A DNA stretch of 64,000 nucleotides from Culex pipiens pallens (GCF_016801865.2 NC_068938.1:86017474-86081473); one strand, 5' to 3'. Positions 1-12,735 are shown, counted from the stretch's first letter. Program-made: numbers and translations. The notes: a model not told the origin generated them from the letters alone.

Positions 1-739
1 TACTTAATCCACCCTTAGGTGGTTGGCGCCTTCCGCACATTTAAAGGGTGCTATCCAAAATTCAAAAAGTGCGTAAATAACACTTAAATGCTTATAACTT
101 TTGATAGGGTTGTCAGATCTTCAATGTTTTGGCGCCGTTGGAAAGGTCTTTTTAACCTGGCCATGGTCTTCGTTTTCTACATACACGAATGGTATTCCGG
201 GTCTATAGGACCCAGAAATGATTTCAGCTGCCAAAATTCGAGATTGTAACCGATTTTGGATGTCTTGACCGCAAATGAAAGGCTAGGATGTCTACTTTCT
301 GAATCCGACTGGCAGAACCGGTTTTGGACACCGTGGCCACCGGGAACCTGCTATAACCGAAAAAAGTCCTTTTTGAGGCCCCTACTTTGGGGACCTGTAT
401 CTCCGAAACGATTGCACATAGCAGGTTGCTTCTGGTTGCATTCGACAGATAATAACCTGAATTTTAAGCCCCAGAAAAAATAATTGGTCCATAGTGGCCA
501 CCGGTTCCGGTAACCCGGAACTTCCGGAAAACTTGATTTTTGCAGTTTTTGACATAAAACCGTCACACAGACCAGTATTTTGAAACGGATTATTTTGCAA
601 ATCATTGCAGAATGATACTACATACTACTCCTGACTATTTGGTATCGGTTCTGGCCAACTCTGGCCAATCCGGAACCGGTTCCAGGGTACCACTAAAACG
701 GTTCCAATAATTGTCACGCTAGAAACCCGTCATGTTGCA

Positions 740-2610
740 TATCAAACTTCATGAATTTGCATGTTATGACCATCTGAGGTCATGCCGATGACCTTTGACC
801 CATCCTGGTCACTCCGGAACCGGTTACCGGTGGCCACCGGGGGACACTATCGGAATATGCAATGAACCCTATCATCCGACGTATCAAACTTCATGAAATT
901 GAAAGTTATGACCATCTGAGATCATGTCGATGTCCTCTGACCCATCCTGGTCACTCCGGAACCGGTTACCGGTGGTCACTGGGGGACACTATCGGAATAT
1001 GCAATGAACCCTATCATCCGACGTATCAAACTTCATGAAATTGAAAGTTATGACCATCTGAGATCATGTCGATGTCCTCTGACCCATCCTGGTCACTCCG
1101 GAACCGGTTACCGGTGGCCACTGGGGGACACTATCGGAATATGCAATGAACCCTATCATCCGACGTATCAAACTTCATGAAATTGAATGTTATGACCATC
1201 TGAGATCATGTCGATGTCCTCTGAACCATCCTGGTCACTCCGGAACCAGTTACCGGTGGCCACTGGAGGACACTATCGGAATATGCAATGAACCCTATCA
1301 TCCGACATATCAAACTTCATGAAATTGAAAGTTATGACCATCTGAGGTCATGCCGATGTCCTCTGACCCATCCTGGTCACTCCAGAACCGGTTACCGGTG
1401 GCCACTGGGGGACACTATCGGAATATGCATAAACCCTATCATCCGACGTATCAAACTTCATGAAATTGAATGTTATGACCAGAGCTGAAAATGTCAGGGG
1501 TCCTGACGCGAAAATCGGCGACGCATACACGATTCTTTCAGATCCATTCACTGAACCGCAAAACCGTGACATAAACAAACCCGACTCAGTCGTGAGTGCC
1601 CTAGCTCACTGAGCAACTGCAATGCGAGGCAGTAGTCGACCAACGCTCATTCGACGTTGCACGCACACACATAAAGAAACAAATTTTTCACAAAAAGTTG
1701 GTATTTATGTGTGGAAATGTAATTTTGAATATAAGTTATGGTTGTTTTAAGTGTTTTGCACAGTCTAGAACCATTCAATTGTTTAAAAAAAGTCAAAATA
1801 TTGTTTAGAGAGGATTTTACGAGTCAGTCATACGACACGAATTAAGTGAGTGTAGCTCATTTTTTTACGTCTCTCATTCTCCAGCAGCCGACCGGCACGA
1901 GTCAGGCGGCAGTGGTTGAACGGACACAGTAAGCTTACAGTCAGATGCTAGCAGTGAACTGACATTTTGGTTTGCTTCATGTGTACGCTGGGTTGGAAAC
2001 ATTTTGCAGGCCTGGTTATGACCATCTGAGGTCATGCCGATGTCCTCTGACCCATCCTGGTCACTCCGGAACCGGTTACCGGTGGCCACTGGGGGACACT
2101 ATCGGAATATGCATAAACCCTATCATCCGACGTATCAAACTTCATGAAATTGAAAGTTATGACCATCTGAGGTCACGCTGATGTCCCCTGACACAACCTG
2201 GTCACTCCGGAACCGGTTACCGGTGGCCACTGAGGGATACTATCGAAATATGCAATGAACCCTATCATCCGACGTATCAAACTTCATGAAATTGAAAGTC
2301 ATGACCATCTGAGGTCATGCTAACGTTCTTTGAACTTATCTGGTCACTTCGGAATCGGTTACCGTTGGCAACTTGGTGACACTCTCTGAGTATGTAGTAA
2401 ACCCTATCATCCGACGTATCAAACTTCATGAAATTGAAAGTCATGACCATCTGAGGTCATGCTAACGTTCTTTGAACTTATCTGGTCACTTCGGAATCGG
2501 TTTCCGATGGCCACTTGGGGACATTTGTGGAATATGCTAGAAACCCTATCATCCGAAATATCAAACTTGAATAGAAACCCTATCGTCCGACATATAAAAC
2601 TTCATGAGGC
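740..2610 (+). repeat. Tandem 142-bp satellite array, plus orientation
   Basis: The anchor GACCATCTGAG recurs at 910, 1052 and 1194, an exact 142-bp period, with further copies near 769, 1336, 2020, 2160, 2303 and 2446. Units contain GAACCGGTTACCGGTGGCC, rich in nested self-complementary AACCGGTT/GGTTACC motifs. The last units (about 2300-2610) are more diverged, as expected toward the middle of the palindrome. The array is interrupted at 1481-2014 by a separate insertion. Confidence 0.85.
1481..2014. mobile_element. 534-bp insertion in the satellite array, 9-bp TSD
   Basis: The sequence is unrelated to the 142-bp units and is flanked by exact direct repeats GTTATGACC (1472-1480 and 2015-2023), a motif of the unit itself. 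The ends are imperfect inverted repeats: left AGAGCTGAAAATGT, right (reverse complement) AGGCCTGCAAAATGT. A 9-bp duplication is typical of Mutator-like/Foldback transposases. There is no coding capacity. Part of the TSD could be unit sequence by chance, but the breakpoints fit a simple insertion. Confidence 0.7.
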
Positions 2611-2715
2611 CGTCTTTCTCTCAAACCGAGTGTTGCCGAGATTTGGGTGCAGAAACTCTTTCATCTAACCTTTGATTTTGATATTTTAGAAATTATAGAC
2701 ATAGTGTGATAGTGT

Positions 2716-4390
2716 GATAGTGTCCTCCAGTGGCCACCGGTAACCGGTTCCGGAGTGACCAGGATGGGTCAGAGGACATCGGCATGAACTCAGATGGTCA
2801 TAACTTTCAATTTCATGAAGTTTGATATGTCGGATGATAGGGTTCATTGCATATTCCGATAGAGTCCCTCAGTGGCCACCGGTAACTGGTTCCGGAGTGA
2901 CCAGGTTGGGTCAGAGGACATCGGCATAACCACAGATGGTCATAACTTTCAATTTCATGACGTTTGATACGTCGGATGATAGGTTTCATTGCATATTCCG
3001 ATAGTGTCCTCCAGTGGCCACCGGTAACAGGTTCCGGAGTGACCAGGTTGGGTCAGAGGACATCGGCATAACCACAGATGGTCATAACTTTCAATTTCAT
3101 GAAGTTTGATTCGTCGGATGATAGGGTTCATTGCATATTCCGATAGTGTCCCCAAGTGGCCACCGGTAACTGGTTCCGGAGTGACCAGGTTGGGTCAGAG
3201 GACATCGGCATGACCTCAGATGGTCATAACTTTCAATTTCATGAAGTTTGATACGTCGGATGATAGGGTTCATTGCATATTCCGATAGTGTCCCTCAGTG
3301 GCCACCGGTAACTGGTTCCGGAGTGACCAGGTTGGGTCAGAGGACATCGGCATGACCTCAGATGGTCATAACTTTCAATTTCATGAAGTTTGATACGTCG
3401 GATGATAGGGTTCATTGCATATTCCGATAGTGTCCCTCAGTGGCCACCGGTAACTGGTTCCGGAGTGACCAGGTTGGGTCAGAGGACATCGGCATGACCT
3501 CAGATGGTCATAACATGCAATTTCATGAAGTTTGATATGTCGGATGATAGGGTTTATGCATATTCCGATAGTGTCCCTCAGTGGCCACCGGTAACTGGTT
3601 CCGGAGTGACCAGGTTGGGTCAGAGGACATCGGCATAACCACAGATGGTCATAACTTTCAATTTCATGAAGTTTGATACGTCGGATGAAAGGTTTCATTG
3701 CATATTCCGATTGTGTCCTCCAGTGGCCACCGGTAACAGGTTCCGGAGTGACCAGGTTGGGTCAGAGGACATCGGCATGACCTCAGATGGTCATAACTTT
3801 CAATTTCATGAAGTTTGATACGTCGGATGATAGGGTTCATTGCATATTCCGATAGTGTCCCCCAGTGGCCACCGGTAACTGGTTCCGGAGTGACCAGGTT
3901 GGGTCAGAGGACATCGGCATGACCTCAGATGGTCATAACTTTCAATTTCATGAAGTTTGATACGTCGGATGATAGGGTTCATTGCATATTCCGATAGTGT
4001 CCTCCAGTGGCCACCGGTAACAGGTTCCGGAGTGACCAGGTTGGGTCAGAGGACATCGACATGACCTCAGATGGTCATAACTTTCAATTTCATGAAGTTT
4101 GATACGTCGGATGATAGGGTTCATTGCATATTCCGATAGTGTCCCCAAGTGGCCACCGGTAACTGGTTCCGGAATGACCAGGTTGGGTCAGAGGACATCG
4201 GCATGACCTCAGATGGTCATAACTTTCAATTTCATGAAGTTTGATACGTCGGATGATAGGGTTCATTGCATATTCCGATAGTGTCCCTCAGTGGCCACCG
4301 GTAACTGGTTCCGGAGTGACCAGGTTGGGTCAGAGGACATCGGCATGACCTCAGATGGTCATAACATGCAATTTCATGAAGTTTGATATG
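2716..4390 (-). repeat. Tandem 142-bp satellite array, minus orientation
   Basis: These are the same units as at 740-2610 but inverted: CAGATGGTCATAAC recurs about every 142 bp (near 2935, 3077, 3220, 3360, 3504, 3645, 3787, 3929, 4070, 4213, 4354), about a dozen copies. These copies look more alike than the plus-strand ones, suggesting recent unit turnover. The 105-codon open frame at 3381-3698 is only a repeat read-through; 142 is not a multiple of three. Confidence 0.85.
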
Positions 4391-5640
4391 CAACATGACG
4401 GGTTTCTAGCGTGACAATTATTGGAACCGTTTTAGTGGTACCCTGGAACCGGTTCCGGATTGGCCAGAGTTGGCCAGAACCGATACCAAATAGTCAGGGG
4501 TAGTATGTAGTATCCTTCTGCAATGATTTGCAAAATAATCCGTTTCAAAATACTGGTCTGTGTGACGGTTTTATGTCAAAAACTGCAAAAATCAAGTTTT
4601 CCGGAAGTTCCGGGTTACCGGAACCGGTGGCCACTATGGACAATTTTTTTTTCTGGGGCTTAAAATTCAGGTTATTATCTGTCGAATGCAACCGGAAGCA
4701 ACCTGCTATGTGCAATCGTTTCGGAGATACAGGTCCCCAAAGTAGGGGCCTCAAAAAGGACTTTTTTCGGTTATAGCAGGTTCCCGGTGGCCACGGTGTC
4801 CAAAACTGGTTCTGCCAGTCGGATTCAGAAAGTAGACATCCTAGCCTTTCATTTGCGGTCAAGACATCCAAAATCGGTTACAATCTCGAATTTTGGCAGC
4901 TGAAATCATTTCTGGGTCCTATAGACCCGGAATACCATTGGTGTCAGTTTTTTTTTTGGTGGGCACTTCCGGTGGCCACCGGAAGTTCATTTTTGGCCAG
5001 AATGTGTGTCTTAGTAAGATACACAAAGTCACAAAATTTCAGATCTCTAGGTGTTTTTGGTCAAAAGTTACAATTACTTTTATAGTGCTACTGGGTCCTA
5101 TAGACCCGAAGACCATGCCCGGGTTAATACCTATCCAACGATAGGTTGCATGAGAGATCCGGACAATATTTTCATCAAAATATCTGAGATCCGGCCTCCA
5201 AAAAGTGCGTAAATAACACTTAAGTGCTCGTAACTTTTGATAGCGTTGTCAGATCTTCAATGTTTTGGGCGCGTTGGAAAGGTCTTTTGAATACCTTTCT
5301 GAAAATATATAGCAACCACCCTTTTTACAATCTTCCGGACTTTTGTTAAAATCGTTATTTTAGCATAACTTTTGAAGTACTTAACTAAACTGCATAATTT
5401 TTAATAGCGACTTATGGGACCCCAAGACGGATCGAATGACGCCAAAACGAACAAAATCGGTTCAGCCAGTCTCGAGATAATCGAGTGAGAATTTTTTGAT
5501 CAGCATCCCACCACACACACAGACAATTGATTCTGAGTCGATAGGTATAGATGACGGTGGGTCTAAGAGGTCTTATTGAGAAGTTCATTTTTCGAGTGAT
5601 TTTATAGCCTTTCCTCAGTAACGTGAGGAAGGCAAAAACA

Positions 5641-7255
5641 TTGTTTGTACCTATATATAATTTGTCGGGAATATGTCACCTTTATAAAATAATTTAAAAC
5701 TACTCACGTGGAGTTTTAAAATCTGCATTTTTCAAAACTTTCTGAAAATATTCTGTCCCAAAGAAATGCAGCAAAGATCTGTTTATGGTGAAAAATAACC
5801 CAGGGTGGCCACCAGATTTCGATTTTCAATTTTTCGTTTTTTTCCCGGTTTGCTCTCTAGACCAGAAGAAATTTTCCAGAATGTTTTCAAATTAAATAAT
5901 AATGTTTTTTAGGCTAACGTTAGTATCAACATGCTTTTTGGACGCATACATTTGGTTCAAAATTTGAATTCCTTCAAACATCTTGAGTACAAAGTAAGTA
6001 AGTTGTAAACGAAGCTATTTCCAATTCAAACCTCGAATTTCCGTAATGTTAGGGATTTTTTATCATCATACTCTACAGATTTTACAAACACACAATAAAA
6101 AAAATTAATCGTTTTTGTTTTTTAGAATAACATAAATTATTTTTAGAAAGCAAGAAATGTCATTTACAATTTATTGATTTTGTAGAAAAGATTTGCAAAA
6201 ATACATTGTTATCAACATTTATATAAATGCTCGTAAATTTTCGTTGAAAAAAGGTTATGTAAATTCAAGAAGAACGATTCTTTCTAGTATTACCAATTTA
6301 TGTGAATTTATTTTTGCTTAGGCTTAGGCTTTTGTCAAATTTTAATTAAACTTAAAATACCTTCCCGGTTTGTCAGTCAAATTGCTGAATTTTTCCCGGT
6401 TTTCTCCCGGTGGATAAAAAATCTCGGGTTTTCAGGTTTTCCCGGTTTTAGCTCGCCTCGTTTCAAAAGAAAGACGTTTAGTCGGGCCTCAAATAAAAAT
6501 ACTACGACATTTTGAAAATTTTAATGATTCAAAGTTCTCGGACAGTGCTAACGAATTTTTGACTTTGTTTGTGAAAGGTGACAACACACTCCAACCGTCT
6601 TCACCACGACAACCTGATTTTGACATTCTGCTTTCGTTCGTTTCACACACCAACGACTGAGTGCTACTCAAAGACAGTCATTGACCTCCCCCTAGAAATA
6701 CATTCGCTAAAAGAACGGTCGTTTGACATTCCACCGAGATTCCTATCATCTCTCCCATGATCGCATTCAAATGATTTCTGTCACCACACAGCAAACACAA
6801 GGAAGAGAGAGACGAGAAACGAGAGAGTGGTGCTCATTTTTCGTTCGTTTCGTCTTTGTTTACCTTTCACCGACCGTCTCCAAGCAATGACGATCGTGGC
6901 GCTGTGTGTCAGCGGTCAAATTTCGTTTTTGGAAATGATCGCTGACAGACAGTTCTTTCGAGTATCGAGCAGTCCCATTCAGTGACAGATCCCTTTTCAA
7001 TCATTGGTCTCGGGCGTCTCGGGACCAAAGAGCTTGCTCAAAATATGTTTCTATGATTTTACAGAATGTTATACAAATAATACCATAAAAATTGTCAACA
7101 TTCGTTAACAGGAATGTGATACATGATTTTTTGGAAAAAAAACGAATTTCGGTCTATTCATCGAACTTAAAGTACCATGCTTCTCTATTGAAATCAGTTT
7201 TCATTACATTTTGCTGGAGACGCTTAGTGCCTTAATAAATGTATCGAATCCGTTA
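5641..7255. other. Gene-free stretch with transposon remnants
   Basis: It starts AT-rich. A segment at about 5800-6460 opens with CAGGGTGGCCACC and carries several TTCCCGGTTTT motifs at both sides, resembling a decayed non-autonomous DNA element without a clear right terminus. 6480-7020 is richer in GC, with GA-rich and TTCGTTCGTTTCG-like motifs, and I see no coding frame longer than 60 codons with protein-like composition. Confidence 0.4.
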
Positions 7256-7421
7256 GGCTTCATCCATAAAGTACGTCACGCTAAAATCGGCCAAAATTTA
7301 CCCCCCCCCCCCTCCACCCCCTTTGTCCCGCTTTTCCTATACTTATAACATGCAATGTCACACTTGCTCAGACCTCCCCCCTTCCCCACCAAGAGCGTGA
7401 CATACTTTATGGATGACGCCA
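7256..7421. mobile_element. Short MITE, GGCGTCATCC family
   Basis: The left end reads GGCTTCATCCATAAAGTACG and the right end, reversed, TGGCGTCATCCATAAAGTA. Poly-C and CCTCCCCCC tracts lie just inside both ends. A second, longer copy lies at 31866-32571. The 171-codon open frame beginning at 7355 is a translation of this MITE and its flank, not a gene. Confidence 0.75.
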
Positions 7422-8096
7422 TTAACGCCTGTAGCCCCAACGGAGTCAAACAAGTTGGAAATGCAACTCTATCGGCTCATACAACCCTTGGAAAAAAAGT
7501 TGGAAATGCCTTTTTTATTATAACTTTAGGTAGGCGCATCTGTTTTGGATCTACCTTGCTGGAGGTGGTTCTTGACATTCTTCCGTATCGAATGCAACAA
7601 GAATTATCCATTTCGGTTGACCGGTTTACCGAGATCAGGAAGGTGCTGTGTCCTATCCCTTGCCTAGACCAGACCAAAATCCATGATAAAGCTGTCAGAC
7701 CAAATCTGTCAGACCAAGACCGTCAGACCAAAGAGCGAAAAATAAACAATCTTGGTCTTCGACGTAGGTGCACACAAATCAAGAAAAGAAAATTGAAAAA
7801 GAATTTTATTTTTTCAATTCAATGTCTGGTTTTGGACTGCAAAATTGAATGTACGTCAGAAAATGATTAAACCGTGCGGCGGCCTGTATACCGACAATTA
7901 AATTAGCAGTTAAAAACGGCCTTATTCTTCCACTAATTTTTGATCGCGTTTTCGGTTTACACCTGAACAATCTTGAAATTATTTATATGGATTTGTGATT
8001 CCTCTCTTTCCATCATTCCCTTGACCGAGATACAGCCGGTTGAAGTTGCATTTCCAACTTTTTTTGATCCCTTTGTGCTTCGCGTAGGGTAGAGTT
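7422..8096. other. Unassigned intergenic stretch
   Basis: Contains short repeats such as GTCAGACCAAA near 7690-7735. I see no gene and no clear element ends. A fragment near 7470-7510 and 8040-8070 carries TTGGAAATGCAACT/AGTTGCATTTCCAACTT, an inverted pair that may bound another decayed MITE of about 600 bp. Confidence 0.3.
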
Positions 8097-8978
8097 GTCA
8101 TCAATGAGACACGGGGAACAATGATAAAATGGCTCTCACAAGTCGTAGTTTCAACCAATAAGGCTCATATTTTGGGGAAAGGTGTGTCTACTGGATACAC
8201 GTCTACCATTATAGTGGCTTTGGTTATGGACGCTCCCTTGCTTGCAAAGTTATTCATAAATGTTTGATATTGGGGTGTGAAAGTAAATTATGCCTGAAAA
8301 TAACATTAATGCCATTAATACAAAAACAAATATTTCTCTAAATTTCTTTCATCATTTCATAGGGCAAGAGTTGGGCTACAATTGCCTTTCATTAGATTTG
8401 ACCCAGAATCCAGGGCTGTCTCATTGTTCCCCACTCTTTTCAGCCCATGAGTAACAATGAGACACTTTAACTTTTCTTCATAAGACTTTTCAAAATCTAG
8501 GGAAATCCTTTAAAACATGAATTGGAAGTGATTTTTGGCATATTTATTGAGTTTTAACTTCATTTTACCAAAAATATAAATTTATTTGGTATAAGTAAAT
8601 GGAGTTTACTAAATTAAAATACTTTTTTGTATAATTTTGTTAATTAAAGTTTCAAGTTGGCAAAATTGCCTTAAAATGTTCAAGGCAAGTCACCTGCAAT
8701 GGAACAATATAAAAATATTATGTTTTACTAGAAAAGTATTAATTTGCGTAAAGTGCCTCATTGTTCCCCACCTGTCTCATTGTTCCTGCCAAGTGCGTCT
8801 ACAATGCGACAGTTGAATAGCTCTGGCTGTAGAGGCCGGATCGATCTCATATTTTGGTTAATGTTAGAACACATAAAAAAAAAGAAACAAAAAGCTCATT
8901 AACACATGCTGATGAAAAAAACACAAAAATCGTTGAAAGTTAAAAACCAAAAGTGTCTCATTGATGACTACCCTACCC
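8097..8978. mobile_element. 882-bp TA-flanked MITE with TCATCAATGAGACAC ends
   Basis: The terminal inverted repeats (TIRs) are GGGTAGAGTTGTCATCAATG at the left and GGGTAGGGTAGTCATCAATG at the right (reverse complement), each bounded by TA (8095-8096, 8979-8980), which suits a Tc1/mariner-type TSD. Internal blocks CTCATTGTTCCCCAC recur near 8440 and 8757. It has no open frame of useful length. Confidence 0.8.
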
Positions 8979-9039
8979 TAAGTTTTGACCCCGTTGGTGC
9001 CACAAGTGTAAATATTGTTTGTTAAATCATAGCTCATAT

Positions 9040-9741
9040 TAGAGGTGGGCAAAATCGCTCTTTTTTAGGAGCCGCTCATTTTCGTTCGCTCAATAAAAAG
9101 AGCCGCTCTTTTGAACGGCTCTTTCGCTCTTTTTCAAAATTTGGATGAAAAGGTTGGACATTGGACTTTTATAAATTATTTGATTAAAAAAAATTAAACT
9201 GAAAACGAGAAGATGCCCTTGAAAACCATAGGTCTTGGTAGTCTTCATGTCAAGATTTCTACTCGAACCTAAACATTCGAGTAATAGAATGGCATCCAAA
9301 CTTAAATCTAGCATGCCGGAAAAATTGCTTGTAATTTTAAAATTGTATTAATTTCTACATGAATTGAAATAATGCTAATATTTTATTTGTAGAAAATATT
9401 CTGTGAACTTTTTCTACATTCTGATTGAATCGATAAAATATTCAGTATTCAGTACATTTTTGGTAAGATTTTAACAAATCATTTACTTTTGAGATTAATT
9501 TTTATAAGCATTGACATTTTTGAAATTGCATTTCCAATTCTCAAAAACAAATTTAATAGTATTTTTTTTTTAAATTCAATAAATTATATTTATATCAAAA
9601 ATCATGCCATCTTGAAACGGTTCTTTCAAAAGACCGGAGATAAAAAAAGAACCGCGGTTCTTTTTTTGTGAGCCACGGTTCGTTCGCTCTTTTCAGTGAA
9701 CCGGCTCTTTGAGCGGCTCGCTCTTTTTTTGCCCACCTCTA
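9040..9741. mobile_element. Non-autonomous hAT-like element, 8-bp TSD
   Basis: The perfect TIR is TAGAGGTGGGCAAA / TTTGCCCACCTCTA-type, and the element is flanked by the exact 8-bp direct repeat GCTCATAT (9032-9039 and 9742-9749). Subterminal clusters of GAGCCGCTC and TTCGCTC motifs occur at both ends, as expected for hAT transposase binding arrays. The length is 702 bp with an AT-rich middle and no transposase. Identical TSDs indicate a fairly recent insertion. Confidence 0.9.
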
Positions 9742-9749
9742 GCTCATAT

Positions 9750-10520
9750 TCGGGTAATTCTCCGCCAACTCACACAGCAGTTGCCCCTTCCCCTCTTTGA
9801 TTTGCGTGAGACTTTGTCCTTAAGGTTAACTTTTGTCCCTGATCACAAATCCGAGGTCCGTTTTTTGATATCTCGTGACGGAGGGGCGGTACGACCCCTT
9901 CCATTTTTGAACATGCGAAAAAAGAGGTGTTTTTCAATAATTTGCAACATGAAACGATGATGAGATAGAAATTTGGTGTCAAAGGGACTTTTATGTAAAA
10001 TTAGACGACCGATTTGATGGCGTACTCAGAATTCCGAAAAAAACGTGTTTTTCATCGAAAAAACACTAAAAAAGTTTTAAAAACGTTACTCGACTGTAAA
10101 ACATGTCATTTTATGGAAAATTTAATGTACTTTTCGAATCTGCATTGACCCAGAATGGTCATTTTTTTATTTAGAACAAAATTATTCATTTTAAAATTTC
10201 GTGTTTTTTTTCTAACTTTTCAAGGTTATTTTTTAGAGTGTAACAATGTTCTACAAAGTTGTTGATCAGACAAATTTTGAGATTTCGAGTATCTATTTGA
10301 CAAGAAATCACTCAGTTGTTAATTAAACCAGCATTCGATAGACATAAAACGAATTTCAAGTCTCGTCCATAACACCGTAGATAAAACACTATTTAGTAGA
10401 TGTAAGCGCTCGCAAATCGACCCCAAATTCCAGCACAAATGCGAACAACAAAAAAGACACAAAAATTCATAAACCCACGACTGTGAATACGCAGAAAAAA
10501 ATACAACGGTTATGAACAAC
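9750..10520. repeat. Old dispersed repeat remnants
   Basis: The block near 9840-9890 (CACAAATCCGAGGTC, GATATCTCGTGACGG) recurs inverted at 15950-16000 and in variant form near 26550 and 62110-62150. This marks a dispersed, decayed family with no recognisable termini here. No gene is seen. Confidence 0.45.
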
Positions 10521-12590
10521 AATTTGCAACAGGTCCGTTAAGCTACTTTTCGCGAATCTGCAAATGCTTCCCCGCTCCCCCAAACTCTTCCAGTGCCTCT
10601 CACACTTCCTTAATTCGGCATGCTCGAATAAACTTTAATAAAAACTTACGATCCTCGTGGATTCCAGAGCTCGAACGAAACAAAACAAAACAAAAAAGAC
10701 ACGAAACGAAGCGTTTCCGAACCACGAAGCTAAAACCCACCACCCAACAACACACGAAACCTTGCACAATAAATTCTAAAAAAAGGTGCAGGTGGTTATG
10801 TTACACATGACCAGTATGACAAAGAACTTTGCTAGATGATTGTTGAAATTTTCGATTAGAACGTCCGATCCAAATTTCCCCATGATTCCCTTATAATTAC
10901 ACAAGACAACTCTTTTGTGGTCTATTTCGTGGCTCTGAATCAGGCTGTTTGATTTGTAAAGTTTTAAGACATAATATCAACGTCCTATCGAACTAAGGGG
11001 ATGAAAATTGCAAGTGGAGCTGAACTGCCCTATTCAGGGCTCTATCGGAACACCCGCCGGGGCCTCCGGCAACTCCAAGTGGTGGCCAATTCCAATTCCC
11101 GCTCATGCCGGCTGGCATGTCTTGGCGTGTCCATGCCTCCAGGCTATCTGCTCCCGGGCCTCCAGGCCGTCTGCAAACGGGCCACCAGGCCATCTGCTTC
11201 TGATGTGTTTTCGTCGAAGGCCAGCAACAGACTGAATTTTCGGGACCGACCGAGCCGAGTTTTGTTAATTTAGATCGAGGACGTATGCCCCGCCTTTTTG
11301 CACCCATTCTCCTACATCTCCTTATTCGCTTTTTGCCGCGTCGACGATCCAAAAATTATGGGGTAGAGTGGGGGTGATTTTAGATACATCAATCTCACGT
11401 CTCTATATTGACTGATTGGGAAACGTTTGTTAAACCAACCAGTGTGCACCAAAAAGAGGGGAAATTTGCCGAGAGGGGAATTCGTCACGTAACGTTTTCG
11501 CTTCGCGAAAATTTTGGATTGACACCCCGTATAGAAACCTTAGGACAAAGTTCTTTGTCAAAAAAATGGAAAACCTATCTCTCGCATCCCGTTCTTATAA
11601 TGCCCTGCCTTAACAAGTTTGAACGAAACAACACTGAAATGCTTTCCACCTGTTTGAGCAAGGAGAGGAAGAGATAACGAAATACGAATGAGTTGGAAAA
11701 CCAGCAAAAGTAAAACAATTAGTAAAACGCTCCTTCCAAGAGAAAATAGAACCCTTTTCTAGCACTATCTAGCATGAATCGTCTCTGAATGTGTTTTCTT
11801 ACCACACTTTGCGGGAAACGAATGTCGAAGAAAACAAATCGGTCGCTTTTAGTCAGCACCAGAGATATTCCTAGCAGCAATTAATATTGATTCTATAAAG
11901 TAGCAAATTAAATAGTAGTAAATACACGCTCGACAACATCAAATTTTGAGAGATAAAAAAAGTTTAAAGTTAGTGAGGCTCTTCCATGACGAAAACTACA
12001 AACATACAAAAATAGCAGCAATAGGAAACAACATTTAAAAGCAAGCATCAATTTTCATCTAAACAAAAATGAATGTTACCAAATCAAAAGAAAAACAGCA
12101 AATATGCAATGTATCGTGTGTTCATTTTAAAAAGATGCAGCAGCAACAACAAAGTTACACATCAGTTACAACTAGAGATATTCAAACGTATTAACACTAC
12201 TAATAGGCGGCAGGAAGTATCGAAAATGTCGATGAATGAAACGCAACTGTAAGATGAAATTATTTGTAAACCAGAGGAAATAAAACAATGCAATAGAGAG
12301 GCGTCGTAATCAAAAAACAAATGTGTGTGTTTTCTTTTATCTTTTTCTGAATCTCAGAAATCCTTGAATCCTGAAAGGGACCATACATAAACCACGTGGA
12401 CTTTTTTTTTGAAATTTCAGACGCCCCTTTAAGGCACACACAAACTTAGTGAATTTTGACGATTTTCGGAAAAGTCTTGTAATTCCACAATTTCCGAGAA
12501 ATCCCGTAAACTTCCATTATTGGTTGGTTGGTCACTTTTTTGTTTGACACTTTTTAAGTTTGTAGGTTTGTACCCCCGTTGGTTTGAGTC
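10521..12590. other. Unassigned, repeat-poor stretch; possible UTR or intron
   Basis: 10.5-12.3 kb is largely free of the repeats that fill the rest of the window. It has a GC-rich island (about 10990-11270) with three imperfect units of about 23 bp beginning CCAGGC near 11140-11190. A long A-rich tract with CAGCAGCAACAACAA (12128-12150) ends in AATAAAACAATGCAATAG (near 12280). That could be the 3-prime UTR of a gene lying outside the window. The 90-119-codon open frames over the GC island overlap on both strands and match nothing I know. Confidence 0.25.
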
Positions 12591-12598
12591 ATGCCAGA

Positions 12599-12735
12599 TA
12601 TCGAGAAATTAAAAGTGAGAGTGTGTGCGTGCAACATGGAGTTAAACTTTTCGAAGTGCCATGGGAACCTTCACAGAAACTGCACAGAAAGTTTAACTCC
12701 ATATTGCACACACTCTCACTTTTAATTTCTCGATA
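12599..12735. mobile_element. 137-bp hairpin MITE
   Basis: About 45-bp inverted arms start TATCGAGAAATTAAAAGTG and end in its complement; the two arms differ at only a few positions. Short CAGA direct repeats flank it (12595-12598, 12736-12739). It contains no gene. Confidence 0.75.

Larger units (their letters stand above)
1..5640. mobile_element. Composite fold-back element with opposed satellite arrays
   Basis: Bases about 189-740 reappear as reverse complement at about 4400-4942, forming inverted arms. Inside them, 142-bp units run plus at 740-2610 and minus at 2716-4390, with a spacer of about 100 bp at the centre. Outside the arms a stretch of about 90 bp is repeated directly at 63-152 and 5198-5288. 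The right margin (about 5600-5640) ends in CCTCAGTAACGTGAGGAAGG, a terminus I associate with mosquito MITE-like elements; its partner would lie before base 1. No transposase reading frame is visible, so the unit is non-autonomous. Whether it is one element or several stacked ones cannot be settled here. The short open frames over it change frame from unit to unit and are not genes. Confidence 0.75.

Noticed and set aside
3381..3698. 105-codon open frame in the minus satellite array
   Set aside because: It reads through two 142-bp units that shift frame; similar frames appear at other units by chance.
1..5640. CRISPR-like array
   Set aside because: Units are 142 bp, fully repetitive without unique spacers, and the genome is eukaryotic.
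7355..7870. 171-codon open frame
   Set aside because: It begins inside a MITE end and continues in unrelated low-complexity sequence; no domain and no splice context.
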